NCBI GenBank assembly: GCA_040771825.1
Contig: JAXGZG010000001.1
Coordinates: 124,001 to 188,000 of the forward strand
Origin: JAXGZG01 sp040771825
GTDB lineage: Bacteria; Bacillota; Sulfobacillia; Fermentithermobacillales; Fermentithermobacillaceae
Length of the DNA stretch: 64,000 nt
Direction of reading: 5' to 3'
A program made the position numbers and the translations under genes. Positions 1 through 7,992 of this stretch are shown here, one piece after another (position 1 is the first letter of the stretch; every line of letters begins with the position of its first letter). The notes below the pieces were generated by a model. The model was given only the letters and a program-made list of their open reading frames with translations. It made no database searches and was not told where the DNA came from.

Positions 1-932
1 AAGGAGCCAAAGCAAAGGGCTTTCAAGCAGCAGGCGCTCATTCTACTTCCGTGAGGGAAATGGGCGTCGCAAACACCTTAGGAGTCAGGGCCTATGGTGC
101 TTCTACGGCAGCAGACCTTACCTGCGTCATATTGTCAGACGAAGGGTCGGGGTACGCTCAGGGGTCCAGTAGGGATATTGCCAAGATAGATGCGGCATCC
201 ATTGCTCGGGAAGCCATAGAGCGATGCGCCATGAACAAGTCCCAAGAATCCGTGGAGCCTGGCGAATATGTTGTGCTGCTTGAACCTTACGCAGCGGCAG
301 AGCTAGTGTCGAACTTGGCAAGCCTGGGGCTTTCCGCTAGGATGTATCAGGACGGGCAATCTTTCTTGTCAGGCAACATGGGCAAAGACCTTATGTCACC
401 CGCGGTTACCATTTGGGACGATGGCCTCGACCCCGACGGCGCTCCATTCCCCTTCGATATCGAGGGGCAACCCAAGAAAAGAGTATCCCTTATAGACAAG
501 GGGCGCGGTGTAGGCGTGGTCTACGACTCCTTTGCCGCTTTTCGAGAAGGCCTCAAGGAGTCAACGGGCCACGCAGGTGGGTACGGGTCATCGCCGGCCA
601 ACGTGTTTGTGGCTCCCGGAGAGCGGTCCCGTGAAGAACTTCTGAAGAGCATATCCCGTGGAGTACTGGTCACCAGGTTCCACTACGTTAGGTCGGTGCA
701 CAGCCAGAAGACGATTATTACGGGGATGACTAGAGATGGCACGTTCCTCATCCAAGACGGCAAGATTAGGTCGGCCGTCAAGAATCTGCGGTTCACCCAA
801 AGCGTGGTAGGATGTTTGGCGGCTGCAAGGGAGTTCTCAAAGGAAAGACGGCTTTTGGGAGTGGATCGTTCTGTTGTGACTCCCGCCATGTTGCTGGAGA
901 AATTCAACTTTACCGGCAGGGCGGAGCACTAG
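1..932 (+). CDS. TldD/PmbA family protein, TldE-like (5' end outside window)
   Basis: This is the C-terminal part (about 310 codons) of a TldD/PmbA-type protein. The frame is open from base 3 and has no start in the window, so the N-terminus lies upstream. The segment GVANTLG followed by a run of small and acidic residues matches the conserved ANSxG-type region of the family, where TldD and TldE form a heterodimeric Zn protease that processes peptides. The HxxxH metal motif of the catalytic TldD subunit is not visible in this portion, and the general look (short loops, late TRFHY and DGKI segments) fits the TldE/PmbA partner better than TldD. A tldD gene would be expected just upstream. The family call is fairly secure; the choice of subunit is inference. 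Confidence 0.75.
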   Translation, partial: GAKAKGFQAAGAHSTSVREMGVANTLGVRAYGASTAADLTCVILSDEGSGYAQGSSRDIAKIDAASIAREAIERCAMNKSQESVEPGEYVVLLEPYAAAELVSNLASLGLSARMYQDGQSFLSGNMGKDLMSPAVTIWDDGLDPDGAPFPFDIEGQPKKRVSLIDKGRGVGVVYDSFAAFREGLKESTGHAGGYGSSPANVFVAPGERSREELLKSISRGVLVTRFHYVRSVHSQKTIITGMTRDGTFLIQDGKIRSAVKNLRFTQSVVGCLAAAREFSKERRLLGVDRSVVTPAMLLEKFNFTGRAEH

Positions 933-993
933 TCCCTAATAAGCGCTGTTCGGGCTGGGCGGTCCGACACTGCAGTATTGGCCCCGGCGGATC

Positions 994-1036
994 CCATGGG
1001 CTAGTGCCGGAGGTTTCTGCGTCTACTAGCCCAGGG
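994..1036. terminator. Inverted repeat between convergent genes, possible bidirectional terminator
   Basis: TGGGCTAGT (997-1005) pairs with ACTAGCCCA (1025-1033), nine bases, extended by CC/GG outside one mismatch, around a loop of about 19 bases. It lies between the end of the TldE-like gene and the end of the minus-strand zinc-ribbon gene, where a shared terminator would be expected. Neither side has a T-run, so an intrinsic terminator is uncertain. Confidence 0.3.
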
Positions 1037-1090
1037 AACACTGATTGGCTGGCGGGTGAATTGCTCACTTGGACATTTGAGTGTATCGAG

Positions 1091-1270
1091 CTATGTTTGG
1101 TCTTTACCGGGTTTTGGCAAATGTTGTTCTCGAAGGGCTTTGGCTTGATGTATGTCGTATTCCGGCTCTGGCTTTAGATCGGTTCCGCAGTGGGGGCAGG
1201 GCCACTTTTCGTAGTGAGTTGCGGCGCTATATGAGATCTGTTTGCACAACGGGCAAAATTTCCAGGGCAC
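1091..1270 (-). CDS. Small double-CxxC zinc-ribbon protein (59 aa)
   Basis: This small gene fills the gap between the TldE-like gene and dnaE on the opposite strand. A GTG at 1270-1268 follows AAGGTG at a spacing of about 7 bases. The 59-residue product begins MPWKFCPLCK and carries two cysteine knuckles, CPLC (C6, C9) and CPHC (C25, C28), spaced as in a rubredoxin-like or zinc-ribbon fold. The rest is a short charged tail rich in Lys, Glu and Pro. No catalytic motif is present, so a structural, nucleic-acid or protein-binding role is possible but unproven. The paired CxxC motifs in a single frame with an SD make chance unlikely. It is divergent from dnaE, with starts about 80 bases apart. 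Confidence 0.6.
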   Translation of the reverse strand: MPWKFCPLCKQISYSAATHYEKWPCPHCGTDLKPEPEYDIHQAKALREQHLPKPGKDQT

Positions 1271-1353
1271 GGGGCTACACCTTCTCTGCTTTTTGTCAGC
1301 CCCATTCTACATGAAATTGGTGTCTTTTTACACATTCGGAGGCAGAAATTGTC

Positions 1354-4300
1354 ATGAGTTTTTCGCATCTTCACGTTCACACAGAATATAGCCTGCTTGA
1401 CGGCGCATGCCGGATCAAGGAGTTGTGCGTTCGGGCTAGGGATATGGGCATGAAGTCCCTTGCCATCACAGATCATGGAGCCATGTACGGGGTTGTCGTT
1501 TTTGCCGAGGCATGCGAGGCCAACGGTTTGCACCCGGTGATAGGTTGCGAGGTCTACGTGGCACGGGAATCGCGCCTCAATAAGACCCGGGGCACCCAAG
1601 ACAAGCCTTATCACCTTGTGCTTTTGGCCGAAACCCAAGAAGGATACAAGAATCTCTTGCGTATTGTGTCAAGGGGTTTCTTGGAGGGTTTTTACTATAA
1701 GCCCCGGGTCGATCTGGAGGTATTGTCGGAAAACTCCCGGGGGATCATAGCCCTAACCGCCTGCCTGGAAGGGGAAGTCCCTTCTCACCTTGCCCAAGGA
1801 AGATTCCGCGAGGCCCAAGAAAGCCTCATGCGTTATGTTGAGATTTTTGGCAAGGACAACGTGTACCTGGAAGTCCAAAGGAACGGCGTGCCCGGCCAAG
1901 AGGAGATTAACAACGAGATTGTGCGGCTGTCCCGGCATGTAGGCGTGCCCTTGGTGGCCACAAACGATTGCCACTATTTGACCCGAGGCGACGCCAGGTA
2001 TCACGACGTCCTCTTGGCTATACAGACCGGAACCAACCTCAAAGACCCAAAGCGCCTTCGGTTCCAAGGTGACGAGTTTTGCTTCAGATCAGGCGAGGAA
2101 ATGGCAGGAGTCTTTGAGGACCTTCCTGAAGCAGTAGCCAATACTGAGGTCATCGCCGGGCGTTGTCAGGTGAAACTGGGTTTCGGCTCCATTCATCTGC
2201 CAGAATTCCCGCTGCCCCACGGACAAGACCCCAAAAGCGTCCTCAGGCAGATGTCTTTGGAGGGGCTTGCTTGGCGCTTTTGTCAAAGATCTCGTTCCGC
2301 TTCTGGCCAAGGGCACCGCAGAGACTCTGCCGGTACGGGCCCGGGTTCTACCGCCAAAGAGCGCCTCGAGTACGAGCTTGCCATGATAGACAGGATGGGT
2401 TACTCCTCCTACTTCCTGGTTGTCAGCGATTTTGTGAACTACGCCAAGAGCCGCGGGATCGCCGTCGGGCCTGGGAGGGGTTCGGCGGCAGGGAGCCTTG
2501 TGGCCTACTGCCTGGGGATCACCGACATAGACCCCATAGAAAACGACTTGGTCTTCGAGAGGTTCCTTAACCCAGAAAGGGTCACGATGCCTGATATCGA
2601 CATCGATTTCCAGGATGACCGGAGAGATGAGGTAATTGACTACGTCAAGAAGAAGTACGGCGAAGATCGCGTGGCCCAGATAATCACCTTCGGCACTATG
2701 GCTGCAAGAGCGGCTGTAAGGGATGTGGGGCGGGCCATGGCGCTGCCCTATGGGGATGTGGACAAGATTGCCAAGATGATCCCTTACCAGGTGGGCATGA
2801 CCATTGATAAGGCCTTGGACATGGTGCCCGCCCTCGTGGAAATGCAGACAAGAGACGATATCCGGGATCTTCTGGACACGGCGCTTCACCTGGAGGGTAT
2901 GCCCAGGCACGCTTCGACCCACGCCGCGGGGATAGTCATTGGCAAGGGGGCCTTGTGGGACTACGTGCCCTTGGCTCGGGGCCAAGAGGGCGGGGTTGTC
3001 ACCCAATATCCTATGGAGGATCTTGAAAGCCTCGGTCTTCTCAAAATCGACTTCTTAGGTTTGCGGACCCTCACTGTACTGCAAAGGGCCTCTGGCATGA
3101 TCCGTGCCGAGCGCGCCAAACGTACCAAGAACCAAGAGCCCGATACCCCGGGCACATTCACCCTGAGCGATATCCCCCCAGATGACCCCAAAACCTACGA
3201 CATGCTCTCTAGGGGTGAAGCCATCGGCGTGTTTCAGTTAGAGTCTTCCTGGGTGAGGGACTTTCTCAAGGAACTCAAGCCTAGGGAGCTTAAGGATATC
3301 ATCGCTTCTGTTGCGCTTTGCCGTCCCGGTCCTATGGAACAGATACCGGAATTCTTGAGATCCCGGACAGGCACGCCCCGATACCTGCATCCGGTTCTGG
3401 AGCCTGTCCTCAAGGAGACCCACGGAGTTTTGGTATACCAAGAGCAGATCCTGAAGATAGCCTCGGCAGTGGCTGGGTTTACCCTGGGTGAGGCCGATAT
3501 CCTCAGGCGGGCTGTTGGCAAGAAGAAGAAGGACCTTCTTGAAGAAATGGAAGGGAAGTTTCTGAGGGGCGCCGAAGCAAAAGGGATTCCCCAGGATGTG
3601 GCCAGGAAGGTCTACGACCTCATTCTCAAATTCGCCAACTACGGATTCAACAAGAACCACGCGGCTCCCTACGCTCTTATCGCCTACCAGACCGCCTATC
3701 TTAAGGCCAACTATCCAAAGGAGTTCATGGCTGCGCTTTTGTCGTCGGTAATGGGGGTACAGGGTAAAGTGGGAGTCTACCTTGACGAAGCCAAGAGGCT
3801 TGGCCTACGGGTGTTGGGCCCTAGCGTCAATCACAGCGAGGCCGAGTTTTCGGTAGAAGGAGATGCTATTCGGTTCGGCCTAGGCAGCATCAAGAACATA
3901 GGCGGGCATCTTGCAGAGGCCTTGGCTTCTGAGAGAGAAGCCCACGGTTCCTACGGAAGCCTCCAAGACCTAGTCGCTAGGATTGAGGGAAGGCTCTTGA
4001 CGCGAAAAGCCGTTGAGACACTTATCCAATGCGGCGCATGCGACGAGCTGGACACGAGGTACGAGAATCTGGACAGGTTGGACTTGGCTCTTCGGCAGCG
4101 CATGTCTCGGACAGAGAACCAGTTGTCTCTTTTCGGGCGGCCCGGCGCGGGTCCGGCGCTCTTTGACGAACCCCAAGAGAGCCACGCTCTTTTGCCCGAT
4201 GAATCTTGGGCAGGGCCCATGCTCTTCCCTGAACCGGGGCCGGGCCCAGCGCTGCCAAAGGAAGAGAAAGTCCCGCTAGACGTCAGGTTGACCTGGGAGA

Positions 4301-4668
4301 GGGATCTCCTCGGGATGTACTTTAGCGGACATCCCCTAGAGAAGTACAAGGGTCTTTTGGCCAAGCGAGCTACTCCCATACCAGATTTGGAGTCTGTCCC
4401 GGACGGCCGCGACGCGACCATAGGAGGGCGGGTGTCTTCGGTGAAGAAGGTGACCACGAAGCAGGGCGAAGAGATGGCCTTCGTGAATATCGAGGACGAC
4501 TTCGCCACCGTGGAGGTCATCGTGTTTCCGAGGCTATGGCAGAAGGCAAGGAACCTGTTTGCCAAGGAAAAGGTGGTGTTGGTTACAGGCAGTGTAGAGG
4601 AGCAGGAGGAGACACGTCGAATACTGGCAAGGGAAGCCTTGGACGCAGAATCAGTCTTAGGTAGGTAG
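1354..4668 (+). CDS. dnaE: DNA polymerase III subunit alpha (DnaE)
   Basis: Replicative polymerase alpha subunit of the DnaE class, 1104 aa, within the usual range. The N-terminal PHP domain starts with HLHVHTEYSLLDG (residues 5-17). The polymerase core has GPGRGSAAGS (about 372-381) and the catalytic acidic motif PDIDIDF (413-419), with a further Asp in DFLGLRTLT (D566). An OB-fold lies near residues 1015-1090. The ATG at 1354 has GGAGG 11 bases upstream. One oddity: residues about 310-336 (bases 2279-2360) are Ser/Arg/Gly-rich and unlike the family, whereas another frame over the same bases reads like a natural linker, suggesting two compensating indels (see findings). A DUF2007 gene and pfkA follow on the same strand. 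There is no sign in this window of PolC. Confidence 0.95.
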   Translation: MSFSHLHVHTEYSLLDGACRIKELCVRARDMGMKSLAITDHGAMYGVVVFAEACEANGLHPVIGCEVYVARESRLNKTRGTQDKPYHLVLLAETQEGYKNLLRIVSRGFLEGFYYKPRVDLEVLSENSRGIIALTACLEGEVPSHLAQGRFREAQESLMRYVEIFGKDNVYLEVQRNGVPGQEEINNEIVRLSRHVGVPLVATNDCHYLTRGDARYHDVLLAIQTGTNLKDPKRLRFQGDEFCFRSGEEMAGVFEDLPEAVANTEVIAGRCQVKLGFGSIHLPEFPLPHGQDPKSVLRQMSLEGLAWRFCQRSRSASGQGHRRDSAGTGPGSTAKERLEYELAMIDRMGYSSYFLVVSDFVNYAKSRGIAVGPGRGSAAGSLVAYCLGITDIDPIENDLVFERFLNPERVTMPDIDIDFQDDRRDEVIDYVKKKYGEDRVAQIITFGTMAARAAVRDVGRAMALPYGDVDKIAKMIPYQVGMTIDKALDMVPALVEMQTRDDIRDLLDTALHLEGMPRHASTHAAGIVIGKGALWDYVPLARGQEGGVVTQYPMEDLESLGLLKIDFLGLRTLTVLQRASGMIRAERAKRTKNQEPDTPGTFTLSDIPPDDPKTYDMLSRGEAIGVFQLESSWVRDFLKELKPRELKDIIASVALCRPGPMEQIPEFLRSRTGTPRYLHPVLEPVLKETHGVLVYQEQILKIASAVAGFTLGEADILRRAVGKKKKDLLEEMEGKFLRGAEAKGIPQDVARKVYDLILKFANYGFNKNHAAPYALIAYQTAYLKANYPKEFMAALLSSVMGVQGKVGVYLDEAKRLGLRVLGPSVNHSEAEFSVEGDAIRFGLGSIKNIGGHLAEALASEREAHGSYGSLQDLVARIEGRLLTRKAVETLIQCGACDELDTRYENLDRLDLALRQRMSRTENQLSLFGRPGAGPALFDEPQESHALLPDESWAGPMLFPEPGPGPALPKEEKVPLDVRLTWERDLLGMYFSGHPLEKYKGLLAKRATPIPDLESVPDGRDATIGGRVSSVKKVTTKQGEEMAFVNIEDDFATVEVIVFPRLWQKARNLFAKEKVVLVTGSVEEQEETRRILAREALDAESVLGR

Positions 4669-4732
4669 AGACAATAACCTCTGAGGAAGGGGGGAAGCCC
4701 ACAGTCCCCTGCTGGGGCGCTAGGGCCTGTCT

Positions 4733-4945
4733 GTGTGGACAGTAGTGTATGTGGCCTCCGGCTGGAACGAGGCCGAGGTTATCAAAAACAGGCTGGCGCA
4801 GGACGGACTTCTCGTTATGCTGAGGGCTTGCGGTTCATACGGAGTTCGAGTTTCTAGGGAAGTTGAACTGCTTGTTCCCGAGATCGAAGCTAGGGAAGCA
4901 CACGCCATCATCATGCAAATGGTGGGAACTGTTAGGGCTTGGTAG
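4733..4945 (+). CDS. DUF2007-like small protein (putative signal-transducing protein)
   Basis: A 70-residue protein beginning at GTG 4733. The pattern WTVVYVASGWNEAEVIKNRL, then a Gly-rich turn and a C-terminal ELLVPEIEAREAHAII stretch, is the layout of DUF2007 proteins: a small alpha/beta fold annotated in databases as putative signal-transducing, resembling PII-like modules. Its biochemical role is not established. It ends one base before the pfkA start and follows dnaE by 64 bases, so all three may be cotranscribed. The SD is weak, and translation may depend on upstream message. The family call rests on pattern recognition only. Confidence 0.65.
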   Translation: MWTVVYVASGWNEAEVIKNRLAQDGLLVMLRACGSYGVRVSREVELLVPEIEAREAHAIIMQMVGTVRAW

Positions 4946-4946
4946 G

Positions 4947-5903
4947 ATGAAAATCGGTGTACTCACAAGCGGTGGAGATGCTCCGGGCATGAACGCGGCT
5001 ATTAGGGCCGTTGTCAGGCGGGGTATATCTTTGGGCGCCACAGTCTACGGAATTCGGCGCGGCTATGATGGAATTCTTGACGGGGATATGCGCCCTATGG
5101 GGGTCGAGTCTGTAGGTGACACCATCCATAGAGGGGGCACTATTTTACATACCGCAAGATCAGATAGGTTTGCGCGCCCCGAGGGGCAGGACCTGGCAGC
5201 GGCTAGGCTTAGGGGGGCTGGGATCGAGGGTCTTGTGGTCATAGGCGGCGAAGGCAGTTTCCGCGGGATGATGGAACTGTGTAAGAGGGGCATCCGGTGT
5301 GTCGGGGTACCAGGCACCATAGACAACGACATCGCCCTGACCGAGCACAGCATCGGATTTGACACCGCTCTGAACACGGGAGTAGAGGCGGTAAACCGTC
5401 TGCGAGACACCGCCACATCCCACGATCGCATCTTTGTAGTGGAGACCATGGGTAGGCGGGCCGGGCACCTGGCTCTTGCTGTGGGGGTGGCAGGTGGCGC
5501 CGAGTCTATACTTGTCCCTGAGCTTCCAGTGAAAATCGACGAAATCTGCCAGAAACTCAAGCGCGGCCTCGACAGGGGCAAAGTCCACAGCATCATCGTT
5601 GTGGCAGAGGGTGCCAGAAGCGGCTTTGTAGTGGCAAAGGAGATCGAAGCGTGCCTTGGAGTTGAACTCCGTGTGACTATCCTTGGGCATGTCCAAAGAG
5701 GTGGCTCACCAAGTGCGTTTGACCGGCTGATAGCCTCAAGACTCGGGGTCAAGGCAGTAGACTTGCTTGTGGAAGGGGAAACTGGATTGATGGTGGGCAT
5801 CACAGGCGGCAAGGTGGTGCCTTTGGCTATGGAGCAGGTTCTCTGCATGAAAAAGGAAATAGACTTGGAACTCTACAATCTGGCAGATGACCTTGCGCGA
5901 TGA
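4947..5903 (+). CDS. pfkA: ATP-dependent 6-phosphofructokinase
   Basis: Phosphorylates fructose 6-phosphate to the 1,6-bisphosphate in glycolysis. The 318-aa length matches bacterial PfkA. Visible motifs are the ATP loop SGGDAPGMN (8-16), GGEGS (100-104), TIDND with catalytic Asp at about 126, and GHVQRGGSPSAFDR near the C-terminus. Gly in GGEGS and in PGTIDND points to ATP, because PPi-dependent enzymes usually carry Asp and Lys at these positions. The conserved GTDxTIGFDTA segment reads ALTEHSIGFDTA, a mild departure. The ATG at 4947 is chosen because it starts the family's MKIGVLTSGGD sequence; an upstream in-frame extension exists but overlaps the DUF2007 gene. The Mn2+-type leader begins about 85 bases after its end. 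Confidence 0.95.
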   Translation: MKIGVLTSGGDAPGMNAAIRAVVRRGISLGATVYGIRRGYDGILDGDMRPMGVESVGDTIHRGGTILHTARSDRFARPEGQDLAAARLRGAGIEGLVVIGGEGSFRGMMELCKRGIRCVGVPGTIDNDIALTEHSIGFDTALNTGVEAVNRLRDTATSHDRIFVVETMGRRAGHLALAVGVAGGAESILVPELPVKIDEICQKLKRGLDRGKVHSIIVVAEGARSGFVVAKEIEACLGVELRVTILGHVQRGGSPSAFDRLIASRLGVKAVDLLVEGETGLMVGITGGKVVPLAMEQVLCMKKEIDLELYNLADDLAR

Positions 5904-5988
5904 CTCCATGTTGGTCCTATGTTAGAATGTGGGTGTTACAAATACGTCTTTAGATTCGTAATGGATTCGTAAGAGATGCGTAGGAGAC

Positions 5989-6121
5989 GATAAGGGGGAG
6001 TAACTTCCCAGGAGTTCTTGCAGAACGCTTGGGTGGTATCTGCCGTCAGCACGGCCTAAGGGCCCGGCGGACCGTTAAGAGTGAGACCTTTATCCTGTGT
6101 AGCGGGGTAAAGGCTTTTTTT
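5989..6121 (+). promoter_or_regulatory. yybP-ykoY-like (Mn2+) riboswitch with expression platform
   Basis: The leader before the OadB-like gene has the hallmarks of the yybP-ykoY class. It starts with AAGGGGGAGTAAC (5992-6004), matching the conserved AAGGGGAGUAG element. It then has a CCCAG/TTGGG helix capped by GTTCT/AGAAC, a GCCGT/ACGGC hairpin and a CCCGGC segment, and closes with GAGACCTTTATC (6083-6094), matching the conserved AGACCUUU end. The closing strand CCTTTATC can pair either with GATAAGG at the 5' end (P1) or with GGGGTAAAGG in the terminator, but not both. That is the architecture of a metal-ON transcriptional switch. The class is known to sense Mn2+; its use before an OadB-like gene is unusual. 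Confidence 0.6.
6087..6121 (+). terminator. Riboswitch-controlled intrinsic terminator
   Basis: CCTTTATCC (6087-6095) pairs with GGGTAAAGG (6105-6113), nine pairs with one G-T wobble, followed by seven Ts from 6115. The 5' arm is also the 3' strand of riboswitch helix P1, so terminator and aptamer closure are mutually exclusive. Confidence 0.8.
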
Positions 6122-6221
6122 GTGGGAAACTGTGGCTAGACTGGGGCGACTGCGGCCAGATCGCGGCCAGACTGGCAGCCAAAGCCACTGCCCTGCTCAA
6201 AATGGGCGAGGAGGGTACAAT

Positions 6222-7322
6222 TTGGGACTTTTCTACGGTCTACTGGAAATGACTTGGCAGCAAGCGGTCATGATCGGCATCGGGTTCATCCTCATCTATC
6301 TTGCCATAGCCAAGGAATATGAGCCTGTCCTTCTGCTTCCAATAGGGTTTGGCGCTATCATCTCTAATATCCCCGGGACGTCCGTCTTGGGAGAGGGCGG
6401 ATTTCTGACCATTCTCTACCGGGCGGGTATCGTAACGGAGTTGTTCCCGCTTCTCATTTTCATCGGCATAGGCGCCATGATAGATTTCGGGCCCCTCTTT
6501 GAGCAGCCTGCTACGTTATTCTTTGGAGCTGCGGCTCAGATTGGCATATTCATGACCATGGCGGCGGCGGTGCTTCTCAAGTTTCCTCTGAAAGAAGCTG
6601 CCGCAATAGGCATCATTGGGGCGGCCGATGGGCCAACCTCCATCTACGTGGCTACCAAGTTTGCTCCAAGGCTTTTGGGTCCCATATCGGTGGCGGCCTA
6701 TTCATACATGTCACTGGTACCGCTCATTCAGCCCCCGGTTGTGAGGGCCTTGACCACGCCTGACGAGCGAAAGATCAGAATGGACCTTTCTAGACCTCAT
6801 CCGGTGTCAAGGAGGGTTAGGATCCTGTTTCCTCTGCTAGTTACGCTTGTTGCGGGTTTGGTCGCGCCGGTCAGTCTGTCTTTGGTGGGCACTCTCATGT
6901 TCGGGAATCTCCTACGGGAGTCAGGAGTGGTGGATCGTCTGTCCAAGACAGCTCAGAATGAGCTGGCTAACCTTGTGTCCCTCCTTCTCGGCATCACAAT
7001 TGGGTCGACTATGGTGGCGTCCCAATTCCTGCAGCCTACGACGCTTATCATCATAGGAATGGGTCTTGTGGCCTTCATATTCGACACTGCGGGCGGCGTG
7101 TTGTTCGCCAAGTTCATCAACTTGTTTTTAAAGCGCAAGGTTAACCCCATGATTGGCGCGTGCGGCATTTCGGCTTTCCCCATGTCGGCCAGGGCAATTC
7201 AGAAAATGGCCCAGGCCGAAGACCCAGGCAACTTCCTCTTGATGCAGGCTGTGGGGGCAAATGTGGCAGGCCAGATAGCGTCGGTCATTGCGGGGGCAAT
7301 GATCTTGGCTTTGATCAAGTAG
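6222..7322 (+). CDS. OadB/GcdB-like sodium-translocating decarboxylase beta subunit
   Basis: A polytopic inner-membrane protein of the OadB/GcdB/MmdB family, which couples biotin-dependent decarboxylation to Na+ export. The start chosen is TTG 6222, with GAGGAGGG at 6208-6215 and spacing of 6; this gives 366 aa beginning LGLFYGLLEMTWQQ, which fits the family. Key family features are present: the DGPT segment (Asp136), SYMSLVPLIQPP, and GANVAGQIAS (Asn347), which correspond to Na+-pathway residues in the Klebsiella enzyme. No alpha (carboxyltransferase) or biotin-carrier subunit is nearby; only a tiny OadG-like partner follows about 110 bases later. With a Mn2+-type riboswitch in front, it may be an orphan cation transporter rather than part of a decarboxylase; that is inference. 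Confidence 0.85.
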   Translation: MGLFYGLLEMTWQQAVMIGIGFILIYLAIAKEYEPVLLLPIGFGAIISNIPGTSVLGEGGFLTILYRAGIVTELFPLLIFIGIGAMIDFGPLFEQPATLFFGAAAQIGIFMTMAAAVLLKFPLKEAAAIGIIGAADGPTSIYVATKFAPRLLGPISVAAYSYMSLVPLIQPPVVRALTTPDERKIRMDLSRPHPVSRRVRILFPLLVTLVAGLVAPVSLSLVGTLMFGNLLRESGVVDRLSKTAQNELANLVSLLLGITIGSTMVASQFLQPTTLIIIGMGLVAFIFDTAGGVLFAKFINLFLKRKVNPMIGACGISAFPMSARAIQKMAQAEDPGNFLLMQAVGANVAGQIASVIAGAMILALIK

Positions 7323-7369
7323 AGGAAAACCTAGGCGGAAGCGGGTTTGGCACTGCGTGGGCTTCGTGG

Positions 7370-7420
7370 TTAAGGCAAAGTAAGTGGGTCAAGGCAACGT
7401 CAAGTGGGCTAAGGCAAGAC
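7370..7420 (+). repeat. Short imperfect tandem repeat, about 20 bp x 2.5
   Basis: Three copies of a unit resembling TCAAGGCAACGTCAAGTGGG start near 7370, 7389 and 7409, the last one truncated. They fill the space between the OadB-like gene and the small OadG-like gene. No function is apparent. Confidence 0.6.
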
Positions 7421-7431
7421 TAGGGGGTGGA

Positions 7432-7545
7432 GTGTTGAACGTGGTTTTAGAGGAGACTTTTAGAGTGGCGGCTATTTCCATGAGCACCACATTTTTTGTT
7501 ATGATGTGTTTGTACGCGACCATCAAGGCCATGTGCCGCCACTAG
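7432..7545 (+). CDS. OadG-like small membrane subunit (36-37 aa)
   Basis: A very short frame with a strong SD (AGGGGG at 7422-7427). Start is GTG 7432 or, with better spacing, TTG 7435. The peptide starts LNVVLEETFRVAAISMSTTF and continues into a hydrophobic stretch ending YATIKAMCRH: one membrane helix with a short basic C-terminus. This is the layout of OadG-related small transporter subunits, whose helix typically begins with a Gly/Ser-Met-Gly-Thr-x-Phe pattern. Its position right after an OadB-like gene supports the pairing. It lacks the long C-terminal extension and His residues that bind zinc in classical OadG. It probably stabilises the OadB-like protein in the membrane. Confidence 0.6.
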   Translation: MLNVVLEETFRVAAISMSTTFFVMMCLYATIKAMCRH

Positions 7546-7588
7546 CATTACTAGTGCCATTGGAGGCCGGCACGCTGGAGGAGTCAGG

Positions 7589-7981
7589 ATGGACCGGAGG
7601 GTTCCGTGGGGTGTTCTCGCGTTTCTCGCCTTTACTCTATTTCCTATTGCAGAAATCGCCTTGCTGGTAGAAATAGGCCGCAGAATCGGTACCTGGTGGA
7701 CCGTGGCTTTGGTTATTGGTACCGGGCTTTTGGGTGGCGCTCTTTTGGCCTTGGAGGGCTCTGGGGTCATTAGGAGCATGAAGCAGGAGATCAGCAAAGG
7801 GCGCATTCCCCAAGACCAGATCATAGACGGTGTGCTAGTGGCAGTGGGCGCCTTGATGCTCATAACCCCCGGCATCATAACCGACACCATGGGCATATTG
7901 CTCATGGTGCCGCCGACCCGCTACTTAGCGCGGGTCGGGGTAAGAAGACTCATCAGCAAGTACATTATCCTGAACTTCTAG
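7589..7981 (+). CDS. fxsA: FxsA family membrane protein
   Basis: A 130-aa integral membrane protein beginning at ATG 7589 behind GGAGG. It has the FxsA signature: an N-terminal helix with FTLFPIAEIALLVEIG, a second hydrophobic segment with a Gly-rich GTGLLGGALLALEG, the cytoplasmic stretch GRIPQDQIIDGVLVAVGA, and a last helix with LITPGIITDTMG. FxsA was named in E. coli for suppressing F exclusion of phage T7; its normal role is unclear. The gene stands alone on the plus strand and converges with a small minus-strand membrane protein 12 bases away. The family assignment is strong. Confidence 0.9.
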   Translation: MDRRVPWGVLAFLAFTLFPIAEIALLVEIGRRIGTWWTVALVIGTGLLGGALLALEGSGVIRSMKQEISKGRIPQDQIIDGVLVAVGALMLITPGIITDTMGILLMVPPTRYLARVGVRRLISKYIILNF

Positions 7982-7992
7982 AGGGGCCTAAC

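Noticed and set aside
2089..3006. Long minus-strand frame inside dnaE
   Set aside because: Antisense shadow of dnaE codons; no SD and no recognisable domain.
5063..5848. 261-codon minus-strand frame opposite pfkA
   Set aside because: Ser/Pro-rich shadow of the pfkA coding strand.
5904..5988. Sigma-A promoter directly before the riboswitch
   Set aside because: TTAGAAT-like -10 boxes exist, but no partner -35 at acceptable spacing was convincing.
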